The position numbers were made by a program, and so were the translations under genes. A stretch of DNA of 32,160 nt from Rhodospirillales bacterium (GTDB taxonomy: Bacteria > Pseudomonadota > Alphaproteobacteria > Rhodospirillales > Defluviicoccaceae), in NCBI GenBank assembly GCA_016793875.1, contig JAEULG010000239.1, positions 1 through 32,160 on the forward strand, in the 5' to 3' direction. This document shows positions 1 through 7,974 of this stretch, in pieces (position 1 is the first letter of the stretch; each line of letters starts with the position of its first letter). The notes below the pieces were generated by a model that was given only the letters and a program-made list of their open reading frames with translations, was not told the DNA's origin and made no database searches.

Positions 1-496
1 CGTCGATGAGATTGATGGTGGCGTAGTTGCTCAGATAGATGTCGTCGTGGCTGCCGGCCGGCGAGGTCAGGCTGATCACCAGCAGCAGGCTGGTGGACTG
101 CTTGCGCACCGAGATGCCCTGGCGCACTACCTCCTCCGGCAGCTGCGGCTGGGCGAGCGCCACCCGGTTCTGAACGTTGACCTGGGCAATATCCGAGTTG
201 GTGCCGACCTCGAAGGTCACCTGCATGTTCAGGGTGCCATCGTTGCCGCTGGTCGACGCCAAGTAGATCATGTTTTCGACGCCGTTGACCTGCTCCTCCA
301 GCGGCTGCGCGACCGTTGATTCCACCACCTCCGCGTTGGCGCCGGGGTAGCTCGCCGAAACCTGCACCACCGGCGGAGTGATCTCCGGAAACTGGGCGAC
401 CGGCAGCGTCGCCAGCGAGATCAGCCCAGCGAGCGTGATCAAGATGGAGAGGACAAAGGCGAACTTCGGGCGGTCGACGAAGAAGGTACTCAGCAT
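1..496 (-). CDS. RND (HAE1-type) efflux permease, N-terminal part only
   Basis: This is the start of an inner-membrane proton-driven multidrug efflux pump; the rest lies beyond the left edge. Read from the ATG at 494-496 it begins MLSTFFVDRPKFAFVLSI, followed by the family's first membrane helix and then PVAQFPEITPPVVQV and a SYPGANAE segment, which are standard for the first porter subdomain of AcrB-like proteins. About 165 of the usual 1,030-1,060 residues are visible. It starts 4 bases after the stop of the adaptor gene on the same strand, so the two are surely one transcript. The proton-relay residues cannot be checked here. It differs in sequence from the second RND permease at 28000-31176, so the window holds two separate pumps. 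Confidence 0.93.
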   Translation of the reverse strand, partial: MLSTFFVDRPKFAFVLSILITLAGLISLATLPVAQFPEITPPVVQVSASYPGANAEVVESTVAQPLEEQVNGVENMIYLASTSGNDGTLNMQVTFEVGTNSDIAQVNVQNRVALAQPQLPEEVVRQGISVRKQSTSLLLVISLTSPAGSHDDIYLSNYATINLID

Positions 497-500
497 AGGC

Positions 501-1679
501 TCATCCGGCGGGATCGGACGGGGCCCGGAGCACCGGGGCCACAGCCGCTCCCGGCCGCACCTTCTGAATCCCCTCCCAGACGACGCGCTCGCCCTCGGCT
601 AGGCCGCTGACAACTTCCCAGCGAACGCCGACTCGGGCCCCGGTCTCGACGCGCCGCGCGGCGACCACGTCACTCTCGCCCACCACCAGGACGAAGCGGC
701 CCGCCTGATCTTCCTGCACCGCCGCCTGCGGCACCATCAGAGCCGGCTGCGGCTGCGGCTGTTCGAGGATCAGTGTCGCGAACAGCCCCGGCACCAACAC
801 CCTCCCGGGATTGGGAAACTCGGCGCGGACCGCGATTGTCCCGGTGCCCGGATCGACGACGTTGTCGACGAAGGTCAGGCGGCCGGGATGCGGGTAGGCC
901 ATGCCATTGGCAAGACGCAGCCGCGGCACATACGCCGGCCGCTGCCGGTCGCCATCGGCAGCGACGCTGCCGAGACGGTAGTCCAGGTAGCGCCGTTCGC
1001 TGACGTTGAAGACGACGTAGATGGGGTCGAGCTTGACCAGCCGCGCCAGCACGCCGCTGTCGGGTCCGACCCATTGGCCGACGCTGTAAGTCGAGCGCCC
1101 GATGCGGCCGCCGAACGGCGCAGTGATCGTGGTGTAGCCGAGGTTGATCCGCGCCTGGCGGAGATCAGCCTCGCCGCGGTCGAGCAGCGCTTCCGCCTGG
1201 AGATGATCCGCGGTGGCCCGGTCGAGGGCCTGCTGGCTGAGGTTGCCCTGACCCTGGAGCGTTCGCGCCCGCTCCAGGTCGCGGCGGGCGCGGACGACAG
1301 CTGCCCGCGCCTCGGCGACCTGCGCCGCCGCCGCCTCGACCGCGGCTTCGAAGGGCTCGTGCTCCAGCTCGAACAAGAGCGCACCGGCCGCCACATCCTC
1401 CCCCTCGAGGAACGCCCGGCGAACGAGAAAGGCCTCCACCCTTGCCCGCAGGTCGACGGTGTCCACCGCGGCGGTCTCGCCCACGTACTCGATGCCAGGA
1501 TTGATGTCGATGCGTTCCACCGGCGCGACGACCACCGATGGCGGCGGCGGTGCGGGTTGCCCTCCCTGCGACTGGTCGCGGCAGGCCGCAACCACGAGGG
1601 CGAGGATGAGGCACAGGAGCCGGAGCGCGGCGGCGTTGGTCATTCGAAACGTTTTGAGGGCTTTGGGAGAGACGACCAT
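501..1679 (-). CDS. RND efflux periplasmic adaptor (membrane fusion protein), lipoprotein
   Basis: The adaptor links an inner-membrane RND pump to an outer-membrane channel. The 392-residue protein has a lipoprotein-type signal ending in ALVVAAC with the acylated cysteine at residue 33. A biotinyl-lipoyl-like half follows (VDLRARVEAFLVRRAF), then an alanine- and arginine-rich alpha-helical hairpin (about residues 100-170), then the second lipoyl half (INLGYTTITAPFGGRIGRS). The beta-barrel region contains LDPIYVVFNVSERRYLDYR and VDPGTGTIAVRAEFPNP, both typical of the AcrA/MexA group. It is immediately upstream of the permease gene. No outer-membrane channel gene is visible here; it may lie beyond the left edge or be shared. 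The start is uncertain: no good ribosome binding site precedes the first codon, and an ATG at 1641-1643 gives a signal peptide 12 residues shorter. Confidence 0.93.
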   Translation of the reverse strand: MVVSPKALKTFRMTNAAALRLLCLILALVVAACRDQSQGGQPAPPPPSVVVAPVERIDINPGIEYVGETAAVDTVDLRARVEAFLVRRAFLEGEDVAAGALLFELEHEPFEAAVEAAAAQVAEARAAVVRARRDLERARTLQGQGNLSQQALDRATADHLQAEALLDRGEADLRQARINLGYTTITAPFGGRIGRSTYSVGQWVGPDSGVLARLVKLDPIYVVFNVSERRYLDYRLGSVAADGDRQRPAYVPRLRLANGMAYPHPGRLTFVDNVVDPGTGTIAVRAEFPNPGRVLVPGLFATLILEQPQPQPALMVPQAAVQEDQAGRFVLVVGESDVVAARRVETGARVGVRWEVVSGLAEGERVVWEGIQKVRPGAAVAPVLRAPSDPAG

Positions 1680-1704
1680 CGCAGAGAGGGAGCGACGAGC
1701 ACCC

Positions 1705-1762
1705 GACGGTACCCCAGCCGTAGCGATGGCGCCAGCCGGAAGGTGTCCGGCGGGCTACCGTC
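1705..1762 (-). terminator. Nested inverted repeats after zntB, possible terminator
   Basis: Between the zntB stop and the adaptor start lies an 11-base inverted repeat (1705-1715 with 1752-1762, one mismatch) enclosing a perfect 5-base one (1735-1739 with 1747-1751). It sits just downstream of zntB on the minus strand and could end or attenuate that transcript. There is no T-run, so a Rho-independent call is weak. Confidence 0.35.
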
Positions 1763-1783
1763 AGCAGCCCGCGCCGCAGCCGG

Positions 1784-2785
1784 TCACAGCCAGCCGATGC
1801 GGCGCAGGATGACCCACTGTCCCAGCATCAGCGCCAGCATCACGAAGCTCATCTCCCAGAAGGCCAGCGGACTCGCCTGGCCGGGGATGCCGCCGATGTT
1901 CGCCCCCAGCATGCCGGCGACGAGGCTCGGCGGCAGCAGCAGCGCCGCGACCGCGGTCAGCCGGTTGGAGGTAACGGCGATCTTCTCGGAGATCTGCGCC
2001 GCCAGATCCTCATGCAGAATGGTCGTCCGGTCACGCAGCGCGTCCATGTCCTCGAGGTAGCGGATGACGCTGTCGATGGTGCAGCGCAGCCGCATGCGAT
2101 CGCTCTTGTCGAGAAGCTTGGTATCCTCCGTCTGAAGCCGGATCAGCGCCTCGCGCTGCGGGCCGAGGTAGCGGCGCAGGTGAACGGCGCGGCGGCGCAG
2201 TTCCGCCAGCGACCGGCGCAGTTCCTTCGACGCACTGTGGACCATTTCATCCTCCAGCCGCTCCACCTCCTCGTCCATGTCCTCAACGCCGGGCCCGGTG
2301 TCGCGAACGATCTTCTCGCAGATCTGGACGAGCAGGCCGCCGGCCTTGCGCGGCCCGCGGTTGCCCTGCAGGGCGATGCGGATGTCCCGCAGCGCGCTCA
2401 GCGCATGCTCCTGATCGCGCAGGGTGATCACCCGGCGCTCGTCGATCCAGATGTGGATCGGCACCAGCTCGATGTGGTCCTTTTCCAGCAGGTTGACGCC
2501 GCGCAGCACGAGCAGCAGGGCGCCGTCGAAGGATTCGATGGTCGGCCGCGACTCGTCATCCAGCAGGGCGTTGGCCACCAGCGGGTCGAGACCGGCCGAT
2601 TCATTGATCCAGCGGGCAGCTTGCGGATCGTCGCGCTCCAGATGGATCCACAAGAACCCTTGCTCCGGTCGCCAATCGCGGATTCCCTGCCAGTCCAGTT
2701 CGTTGCAGCCGCCGCGGCCGTTGAGAAGGCAGGCGAAGCGCAACCCTGGTTCGATGCCTGCCTGCATCGTATCGTTGCGGATCAT
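1784..2785 (-). CDS. zntB: CorA-family zinc transporter, ZntB type
   Basis: A homopentameric inner-membrane metal channel or transporter; ZntB members move Zn2+ (proton-coupled import in recent work, export in older work). The 333-residue protein has a large N-terminal cytoplasmic funnel domain with a long charged helix (about residues 150-230, MDEEVERLEDEMVHSASKE). Two C-terminal membrane helices follow, flanking LGANIGGIPG at about residues 293-302. CorA proper carries GMN in that loop; G-x-N followed by GGIPG is the ZntB form. The chain ends in the short basic tail RRIGWL. I chose the ATG at 2783-2785 because it gives the family's usual length of about 330; the frame stays open another 37 codons upstream, but that sequence does not look like protein. 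A perfect small palindrome lies 18 bases upstream of this start. Confidence 0.88.
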   Translation of the reverse strand: MIRNDTMQAGIEPGLRFACLLNGRGGCNELDWQGIRDWRPEQGFLWIHLERDDPQAARWINESAGLDPLVANALLDDESRPTIESFDGALLLVLRGVNLLEKDHIELVPIHIWIDERRVITLRDQEHALSALRDIRIALQGNRGPRKAGGLLVQICEKIVRDTGPGVEDMDEEVERLEDEMVHSASKELRRSLAELRRRAVHLRRYLGPQREALIRLQTEDTKLLDKSDRMRLRCTIDSVIRYLEDMDALRDRTTILHEDLAAQISEKIAVTSNRLTAVAALLLPPSLVAGMLGANIGGIPGQASPLAFWEMSFVMLALMLGQWVILRRIGWL

Positions 2786-2802
2786 GGTTTTACCGCCGAC
2801 CA

Positions 2803-2817
2803 CTTTTACACTAAAAG
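2803..2817. promoter_or_regulatory. Palindrome upstream of zntB, candidate operator
   Basis: CTTTTA-CAC-TAAAAG is a perfect 6-3-6 inverted repeat, flanked by a further CGACC/GGTCG pair with a 2-base offset (2797-2821). It lies 18 bases before the zntB start codon in the divergent gap between zntB and the DUF4912 gene. That position suits an operator or a leader hairpin. No regulator gene is adjacent, so the binding protein is unknown. Confidence 0.4.
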
Positions 2818-2918
2818 GTCGAACATAACTGTGGCATGTTCCCCGACGGAACGAAAGGCTGCATTGCCCGTTGCTCTGCCGCAGCGTTGATTGCACGGCT
2901 TCCTACGCGAAATAAAAG

Positions 2919-2932
2919 GTGATGATGATCAA
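2919..2932. promoter_or_regulatory. FNR/Anr-like box upstream of the DUF4912-GH57 unit
   Basis: GTGAT-GATG-ATCAA matches the FNR-family consensus TTGAT-N4-ATCAA at 9 of 10 positions. It is about 120 bases upstream of the DUF4912 start and 130 bases upstream of zntB on the other strand, within their shared promoter region. Oxygen control of either gene would be inference; a single match of this size can arise by chance. Confidence 0.3.
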
Positions 2933-3051
2933 TCATTGCGCGAACATTGCCGGCGGCCACAAGTTCTGTATATCTGGGACCGGCGGACCCGCGGCGACAG
3001 CCGCCTGCGGTGGCCGCGCAGCGAAGCGCAACGGGGGAAACCACTCTCTTG

Positions 3052-4395
3052 ATGGCTGACAGCATCGCTCGCGTCTCTCCGGCGCCGGACGACGCCCCGA
3101 CCGCCGAAGAGCTGCGGCGCGTCGCCGAGGAAGTCCGCTTGGCGTTTCCGCGGCCGCTGCGCGCGCCGCAACTGGTGCTGATCGATGTCGATCCGCACCA
3201 CCTGCATGCCTTCTGGACGCTGGAGCCGGCCGGAGTAGATGTCGCGCGCCGGGCGCTCGGCGGCGCAGACGGCGAGATGGTGCTACGCATCAGCGAGGTC
3301 GCAGACGGACCACCAGCGGCAACCTTCGACGTCGAGGTCGTCGGCCTGCAGGGGCAGTGCTACGTCGACATCTGGGGAGAGCAGCGTTCCTACCGCGCCG
3401 AAATCGGATTGCGCGGCAAGGATGGCGGGTTGACGACGCTGGCCCCGGCGGCATCGGTCCAGCTTCCCAGCGTCGGCACGGGAACGAGAAAGCCGGCACC
3501 GCCGGCAGTTCCTCAGCCGCCTGCAGAAGGCCCGGAAGGGAACGATGCGGCGGATGCGCGTAAAGTCGCGGCGCCGTCGCCGACGCACGTTTTGCCCGAG
3601 CCGGTGCGCCATCCGTTCCCGCTGCCGCCGACCGAGGCCGGCGACTATGATCCGCCACTGCAAGCGTCAGGCGCACAGCCGGCTGTGGCCGCCGTACCGC
3701 CGCCGCCGGCGGCTCCAGTTGCCACCGCTGCCAAGCCGATGCCGGCGGCGCACGAGCTTCCCGAGCCGGTGCGCCACCCGTTCCCGCTGCCGCCGACCGA
3801 GGGCGGCGTGTACGACCCGGTCCCGCTGGCGCCGGTCCAGGCGCAAGACCTGGGCGGACCGCCATCGGCGCCCGACGCAGCCCCGCCCCGGCCGATGCCG
3901 GCGGCGCACGAGTTGCCCGAGCCGGTGCGCCACCCGTTTCCGCTGCCGCCGATCGAGGCCGGCGATTACATTCCCGAGGGCCTGATCGGCGGTTTCGTTC
4001 CGGCCGACGCACCGGCACCCGTCGAACCTGAGGCTGCAAGCGGGCCGCCGCCTGAAACCCCGGGCGAGTCCGCCTCGCACGCCGCGGAGATCCCGACAGG
4101 GGCAGAAACGGCGGCGGCCTCCCCCCCGCCGGATGCGGCCGATCCGGCCGATCTGCTGCCTCTGGAAAACGTCCTGACGCTCTCCAGCTTCGCGCTCGGG
4201 CGCGAGTCGGTGGAGTTCGAAATCAACGCCGAGCTGCACATCAGCGGGCGGGTGCGACCCGGGATGCGCCTGCAGCTTTTCGGCCGGCCGGTGGCGCTGC
4301 GGCCCGACGGCAGCTTCTCGATCAGCCGGCCGCTGCCCAACGGCGCACTGCTGTTCTCGTCACTGCTCATCAGCGACTCCGATTCAACGACATAA
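3052..4395 (+). CDS. DUF4912 protein with proline-rich repeat linker
   Basis: The 447-residue protein has three parts. Residues about 20-140 form a DUF4912 domain (APQLVLIDVDPHHLHAFW near its start; WGEQRSYRAEIGLRGKDGG near its end), a beta-rich domain of unknown role often encoded beside GH57 enzymes. Residues about 145-380 are a proline/alanine-rich, probably disordered linker with three near-identical 23-residue repeats around the core LPEPVRHPFPLPP. Residues about 385-447 form a small beta-rich domain (ISGRVRPGMRLQLFGRPVAL, then LRPDGSFSISRPLP) found at the end of many DUF4912 proteins. No signal peptide or membrane helix is visible, so it is probably cytoplasmic. The ATG at 3052 follows GGGGGAA at 3033-3039. 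Its stop codon directly abuts the ATG of the branching-enzyme gene. A role in organising or targeting glucan synthesis is inference only. Confidence 0.85.
   Translation: MADSIARVSPAPDDAPTAEELRRVAEEVRLAFPRPLRAPQLVLIDVDPHHLHAFWTLEPAGVDVARRALGGADGEMVLRISEVADGPPAATFDVEVVGLQGQCYVDIWGEQRSYRAEIGLRGKDGGLTTLAPAASVQLPSVGTGTRKPAPPAVPQPPAEGPEGNDAADARKVAAPSPTHVLPEPVRHPFPLPPTEAGDYDPPLQASGAQPAVAAVPPPPAAPVATAAKPMPAAHELPEPVRHPFPLPPTEGGVYDPVPLAPVQAQDLGGPPSAPDAAPPRPMPAAHELPEPVRHPFPLPPIEAGDYIPEGLIGGFVPADAPAPVEPEAASGPPPETPGESASHAAEIPTGAETAAASPPPDAADPADLLPLENVLTLSSFALGRESVEFEINAELHISGRVRPGMRLQLFGRPVALRPDGSFSISRPLPNGALLFSSLLISDSDSTT
3586..3975 (+). repeat. Three in-frame copies of a 69-base coding repeat
   Basis: Copies lie at 3586-3654, 3751-3819 and 3907-3975, encoding residues 179-201, 234-256 and 286-308 of the DUF4912 protein. 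All share LPEPVRHPFPLPP followed by T/I-E-A/G-G-x-Y-x-P. Copies 2 and 3 also share the preceding PMPAAHE. The spacers are proline/alanine-rich and unrelated to each other. Start-to-start distances are 165 and 156 bases, both multiples of three. Confidence 0.92.
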
Positions 4396-5991
4396 ATGGG
4401 GAGCAACCAGGGGGTGGCACGCGGTTATCTGGCGCTGGTCCTGCATGCGCATCTGCCATTCGTCCGGCACCCCGAGTACGAGAGTTTTCTCGAAGAGACG
4501 TGGCTGTTCGAAGCGATTACCGACACCTACGTGCCTCTGCTGCGGGTGTTCGACAAGCTGGTTGCCGACGGCATCGCCTTCCGGCTGACGCTGTCGCTCT
4601 CACCCCCGCTGATCGCGATGCTGCGCGACCCGTTCCTGCAGCAGCGCTACCTCGCCCACCTCACCAAGATGGAGGCGCTGGCCGACAAGGAAATCCTGCG
4701 CACCCAGGGCAAGATGCTGGACGTCGCCCGCATGTACCGGCGGCTGCTTTACGAGACGCGGGAGACCTACGAAGCGTGTGGCCACGACCTCGTCGGCGCC
4801 TTCCGCAAGCTGCAGGACGAAGGGGTCCTGGAGATCGCCACCGCCGGTGCGACGCATGGTTTCCTGCCCATCCTGAAGACCGAGCCGGCGGCGGTGCGTG
4901 CGCAGCTCGACGTCGCCGGCGATGTCTACCGCAAGACCTTCGGGCGGCAGGTCCCTGGCTTCTGGCTGCCGGAGTGCGGCTATTTCCCCGGGCTTGAAGA
5001 GGCGGTCGCCGAGGCCGGCGGGCGCTACTTCTTCGTCGATACCCACGGCGTGATGAATGCCGAGACCAAACCGCGGTACGGCTATTTCGCGCCGCTCGGC
5101 TGCGGCAACGGCACCGCCGCGTTCGGCCGCGACCCGGCGACCTCACGGTTGGTATGGAGCGCCGACGAGGGCTATCCCGGCGATCCGTGGTACCGCGATT
5201 TCTATCGCGACATCGGCTTCGACCTCGACTTCGAGTACATCCGGCCGTTCATCCTCGACGGCCACACTCGGGTATTCACCGGCTTCAAGTACCATCGCAT
5301 CACCGGGCGCATCGACGAGAAGGCCCTGTATGAGCCAGAGAAGGCGCGCCAGCGCGCGGACGAGCATGCAGCCGACTTCTTGCGCCGGCAGGCGGAGATG
5401 GTCAGCCGCTGTGCGCCGCTGATGGACCGGCCGCCGGTCATCACCGCGCTCTACGACGCGGAGCTTTTCGGGCACTGGTGGTTCGAGGGCCCGCAGTGGC
5501 TGGACTACTTCATCCGCAAGCTGGTCTGCGACCAGCAGACGGTAGGGCTGATCACGCCGGGAGAATACCTCGCCCGCTATGGCACGCCGCAGCAGGCGCG
5601 GCCATCGGCTTCAAGCTGGGGTGAAAAGGGCTACAGCTCGTTCTGGCTGAACCCCGGCAACGACTGGATCTACCGGCACCTGCACGATGCGGCCGGGCGG
5701 ATGCACGCGTTGGCGATCAAGTATGACGATACGCCGCGCCACTCCCTTGCCGAGCGGGCGCTGGCCCAGGCGGGGCGCTCGCTGTTGCTGGCCCAGGCGT
5801 CCGACTGGGCGTTCATCATGAAGACCGGCACCAACGTCGAGTACGCCCAGGGACGCGTGCGCGACCACCTCGCCCGCTTCCATGCGCTCGCCGATGATGT
5901 CGAGCGGAACGCCGTCGACGAGCGCCGGCTGCTGGCGCTGGAGACCATGGACCGCATCTTCCCCGACCTCGACTTCCGCGTCTGGGCCTGA
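4396..5991 (+). CDS. GH57 1,4-alpha-glucan branching enzyme (DUF1957 type)
   Basis: This enzyme cuts alpha-1,4-glucan chains and re-attaches them in alpha-1,6 linkage to make glycogen branches. The 531-residue length fits the GH57 branching-enzyme group. Landmarks are LHAHLPFVRHPEYE near the N-terminus, TAGATHGFLPIL, the nucleophile motif WLPECGYFPG (Glu193), and the acid motif ALYDAELFGHWWFEGP (Asp354). The C-terminal helical region contains SSWGEKGYSSFWLNPGNDW, which is characteristic of branching enzymes rather than GH57 amylases. Its ATG follows the DUF4912 stop with no gap, so translation is probably coupled. An in-frame GTG at 4414 preceded by GGGGAG (4398-4403) is an alternative start and gives a family-like beginning (MARGYLALVLHAH). 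No other glycogen gene is in the window. Confidence 0.95.
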   Translation: MGSNQGVARGYLALVLHAHLPFVRHPEYESFLEETWLFEAITDTYVPLLRVFDKLVADGIAFRLTLSLSPPLIAMLRDPFLQQRYLAHLTKMEALADKEILRTQGKMLDVARMYRRLLYETRETYEACGHDLVGAFRKLQDEGVLEIATAGATHGFLPILKTEPAAVRAQLDVAGDVYRKTFGRQVPGFWLPECGYFPGLEEAVAEAGGRYFFVDTHGVMNAETKPRYGYFAPLGCGNGTAAFGRDPATSRLVWSADEGYPGDPWYRDFYRDIGFDLDFEYIRPFILDGHTRVFTGFKYHRITGRIDEKALYEPEKARQRADEHAADFLRRQAEMVSRCAPLMDRPPVITALYDAELFGHWWFEGPQWLDYFIRKLVCDQQTVGLITPGEYLARYGTPQQARPSASSWGEKGYSSFWLNPGNDWIYRHLHDAAGRMHALAIKYDDTPRHSLAERALAQAGRSLLLAQASDWAFIMKTGTNVEYAQGRVRDHLARFHALADDVERNAVDERRLLALETMDRIFPDLDFRVWA

Positions 5992-6164
5992 AAGGTGCCG
6001 GGACAAGGTCCCCTTTCCCATCGCCGACGGCTCCCTTTCCACCGGGTCCGCGCCGCTTGCCGCCGCTGCGGCACTCGGCGATACTTTTCGTTGCCCGCGG
6101 CCCTGCCGTCGCCAAGCCAAACAACCCCGAGCAGCCACGGGCGGTCAAACCACAAGAGGTCATC

Positions 6165-6554
6165 ATGCAAAAGCCCCTCGTTGCCGCGTTTGCCGCGGCA
6201 CTTCTGCTGAGCGGCGGATCCGGCGCCGCCCGGGCGGCCGATGCGGCCGCAGGTGAAGCCGTCTTCAAGAAGATATGCGTCACCTGTCACAGCAATCAGG
6301 CGGGCGTCAACAAGACCGGTCCCTCGCTCTTCGGCGTCTATGGCCGCAAAGCCGGGTCGTCGGACTTCCCCCGCTACAAGGGGCTGGTTGGCGCCGACTT
6401 CACCTGGGATGCGGCCAAGCTGGACGCCTACCTGCAGGATCCCAAGGCGTTCGTCGTTGCCAACACAAAGAACAGCTCGACGGCGATGACCTACTCGCTG
6501 AAAGATGCGACGCAGCGCGCCGACGTCATCGCCTATTTGGAGACGCTGAAGTAG
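6165..6554 (+). CDS. Small periplasmic cytochrome c (class I, c2/c550-like)
   Basis: A 129-residue precursor of a soluble mono-heme electron carrier. The signal peptide runs to about ARA at residues 22-24. The mature part has one heme site CVTCH (38-42), a TGPSLFGVYGRKAGS loop, and a C-terminal helix RADVIAYLETLK. The likely distal heme ligand is Met108 in STAMTYSL, where cytochromes c2 usually read KM-T/A-F. AGAGG-like sequence AAGAGGT at 6154-6160 precedes the ATG at 6165 by 4 bases. Likely partners are the bc1 complex encoded at 20252-22850 and a terminal oxidase or peroxidase; this is family knowledge, as the gene stands alone between the branching enzyme and a COG3146 gene. Confidence 0.93.
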   Translation: MQKPLVAAFAAALLLSGGSGAARAADAAAGEAVFKKICVTCHSNQAGVNKTGPSLFGVYGRKAGSSDFPRYKGLVGADFTWDAAKLDAYLQDPKAFVVANTKNSSTAMTYSLKDATQRADVIAYLETLK

Positions 6555-6763
6555 GGCAGCAGCCCAACCGCGCCGCGACGCACAAGCACAACGCCCTCGT
6601 CGCGGCGCTCGTTCCTTTTGCCGGCGGCCCTCGCTATGTCCACCCGGCCCGTTCGTTTGAACTGCCGTCTCGCCCGCTGCAGGCGGATGTGAGCTGGCAC
6701 AACGCCTGCAAGATGCCAATCTGGCAGCTGAACCGGGTGAACCGAAGCGGGAGGCGTCGCTAC

Positions 6764-7924
6764 GTGCCGGATGGAGCAGCAGGCCTGACGGTTGAGGTGC
6801 TGGGCGGGATTGGCGATATCTCCCCGGCAGACTGGGGCGCCTGCGCCGGCTCCCACGATCCGTTCGTCAGCCACGCTTTCATCAGCGCTCTCGAGGCTTC
6901 GGGCTCGGCGGCGGCGGACCGCGGCTGGCAGCCGGCACATCTCGTTGCCCGCTCGCCGGGCGGGCGCATCGAGGGATGCGTGCCGCTCTACCTCAAGAGC
7001 CACTCATACGGCGAGTACGTTTTCGACTGGGCGTGGGCGGATGCCTTCGAGCGCGCCGGGGGCCGCTACTATCCCAAGCTGCAGGCGGCGGTTCCGTTCA
7101 CCCCGGTCACCGGCCACCGCCTGCTGCTCCGCGATGGCGCGCCGGCCGGAACCTTCGCCACGCTCACCGACGCCGCGGTCCACCTGGCCGGCGAGGTCCG
7201 GGTTTCGTCGCTGCACTTCACCTTCCCGACCGCGGCGGAGGCGGCGGCGCTGGGCGAGCGCGGCCTGATGGTCCGCCTCGGCTACCAGTTTCACTGGCAT
7301 AACCGGGGTTACCGCAGCTTCGATGATTTCCTCGCCGATCTCGCCGCGCGCAAGCGCAAGGCGATCCGCAAGGAACGGGAAAAGGTGACCGAGGCGGGCC
7401 TGACCCTGCGCACCCTGACCGGGGACGACATTCAGGAGCGCCACTGGGATGCCTTCTGGCGCTTTTACGTCGATACCACCCAGCGCAAGTGGGGGCAGGC
7501 TTACCTGACTCGCGACTTCTTCGGTCGGCTGGGCGAGTCGATGGCCGATCGCGTCGTGCTGGTGATCGCCGAGGACAGCACTGGACGGGCGATCGGCGGG
7601 GCCCTCAACCTGCTGGGCGGGGACGCGCTCTATGGCCGCTACTGGGGTGCCGTCGAGGACTGGCCGTTCCTGCACTTCGAGGCCTGCTACTATCGCGCCA
7701 TCGACTTCGCCATCGAGCGCGGCCTCGCTCGGGTCGAAGCCGGCGCCCAGGGTGAGCACAAGGTACGGCGCGGCTATCTGCCACAGCCGACGTGGAGCGC
7801 CCACTGGATCGCGCACGCCGGCCTGCGCAGCGCCGTCGCCCGCTTCCTTGCTACCGAGCGTCCCGCCGTCGAGGCCGAGATGGCAGCGCTCGCCGCCGAC
7901 TCGCCGTATCGGACCGCAACCTGA
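6764..7924 (+). CDS. COG3146/DUF482 GNAT-fold acyltransferase-like protein
   Basis: About 386 residues, matching the COG3146 family (DUF482, sometimes called peptidogalycan biosynthesis protein), which is common in alpha- and betaproteobacteria and has a GNAT/FemAB-like fold. Recognisable blocks are ADWGACAGSHDPFVSHAF near the N-terminus, SFDDFLADLAARKRKAIRKE, WRFYVDTTQRKWGQAYLTR, and near the C-terminus RVEAGAQGEHKVRRGYLP. The last block is the most conserved part of the family. The substrate is not established. Start choice: the GTG at 6764 has GGGAGG at 6749-6754 nine bases upstream. An in-frame ATG at 6713 and GTG at 6689 would add 17 or 25 residues and lack a visible ribosome binding site. 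The same frame stays open back into the cytochrome gene, but that part is an overlap shadow. Confidence 0.87.
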   Translation: MPDGAAGLTVEVLGGIGDISPADWGACAGSHDPFVSHAFISALEASGSAAADRGWQPAHLVARSPGGRIEGCVPLYLKSHSYGEYVFDWAWADAFERAGGRYYPKLQAAVPFTPVTGHRLLLRDGAPAGTFATLTDAAVHLAGEVRVSSLHFTFPTAAEAAALGERGLMVRLGYQFHWHNRGYRSFDDFLADLAARKRKAIRKEREKVTEAGLTLRTLTGDDIQERHWDAFWRFYVDTTQRKWGQAYLTRDFFGRLGESMADRVVLVIAEDSTGRAIGGALNLLGGDALYGRYWGAVEDWPFLHFEACYYRAIDFAIERGLARVEAGAQGEHKVRRGYLPQPTWSAHWIAHAGLRSAVARFLATERPAVEAEMAALAADSPYRTAT

Positions 7925-7974
7925 GCCGCTGGCCGTAAGCCGCCGTTAACTGCCGGTATGGCAGGATCGCCAGC

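Noticed and set aside
888..2060. 390-codon plus-strand open frame
   Set aside because: Shadow of the minus-strand adaptor and zntB genes; composition is not protein-like and it crosses two real genes.
3586..3975. CRISPR-like or intergenic tandem repeat
   Set aside because: The three copies are in one reading frame inside a well-supported gene, vary at the ends, and have long spacers in multiples of three; they are protein repeats.
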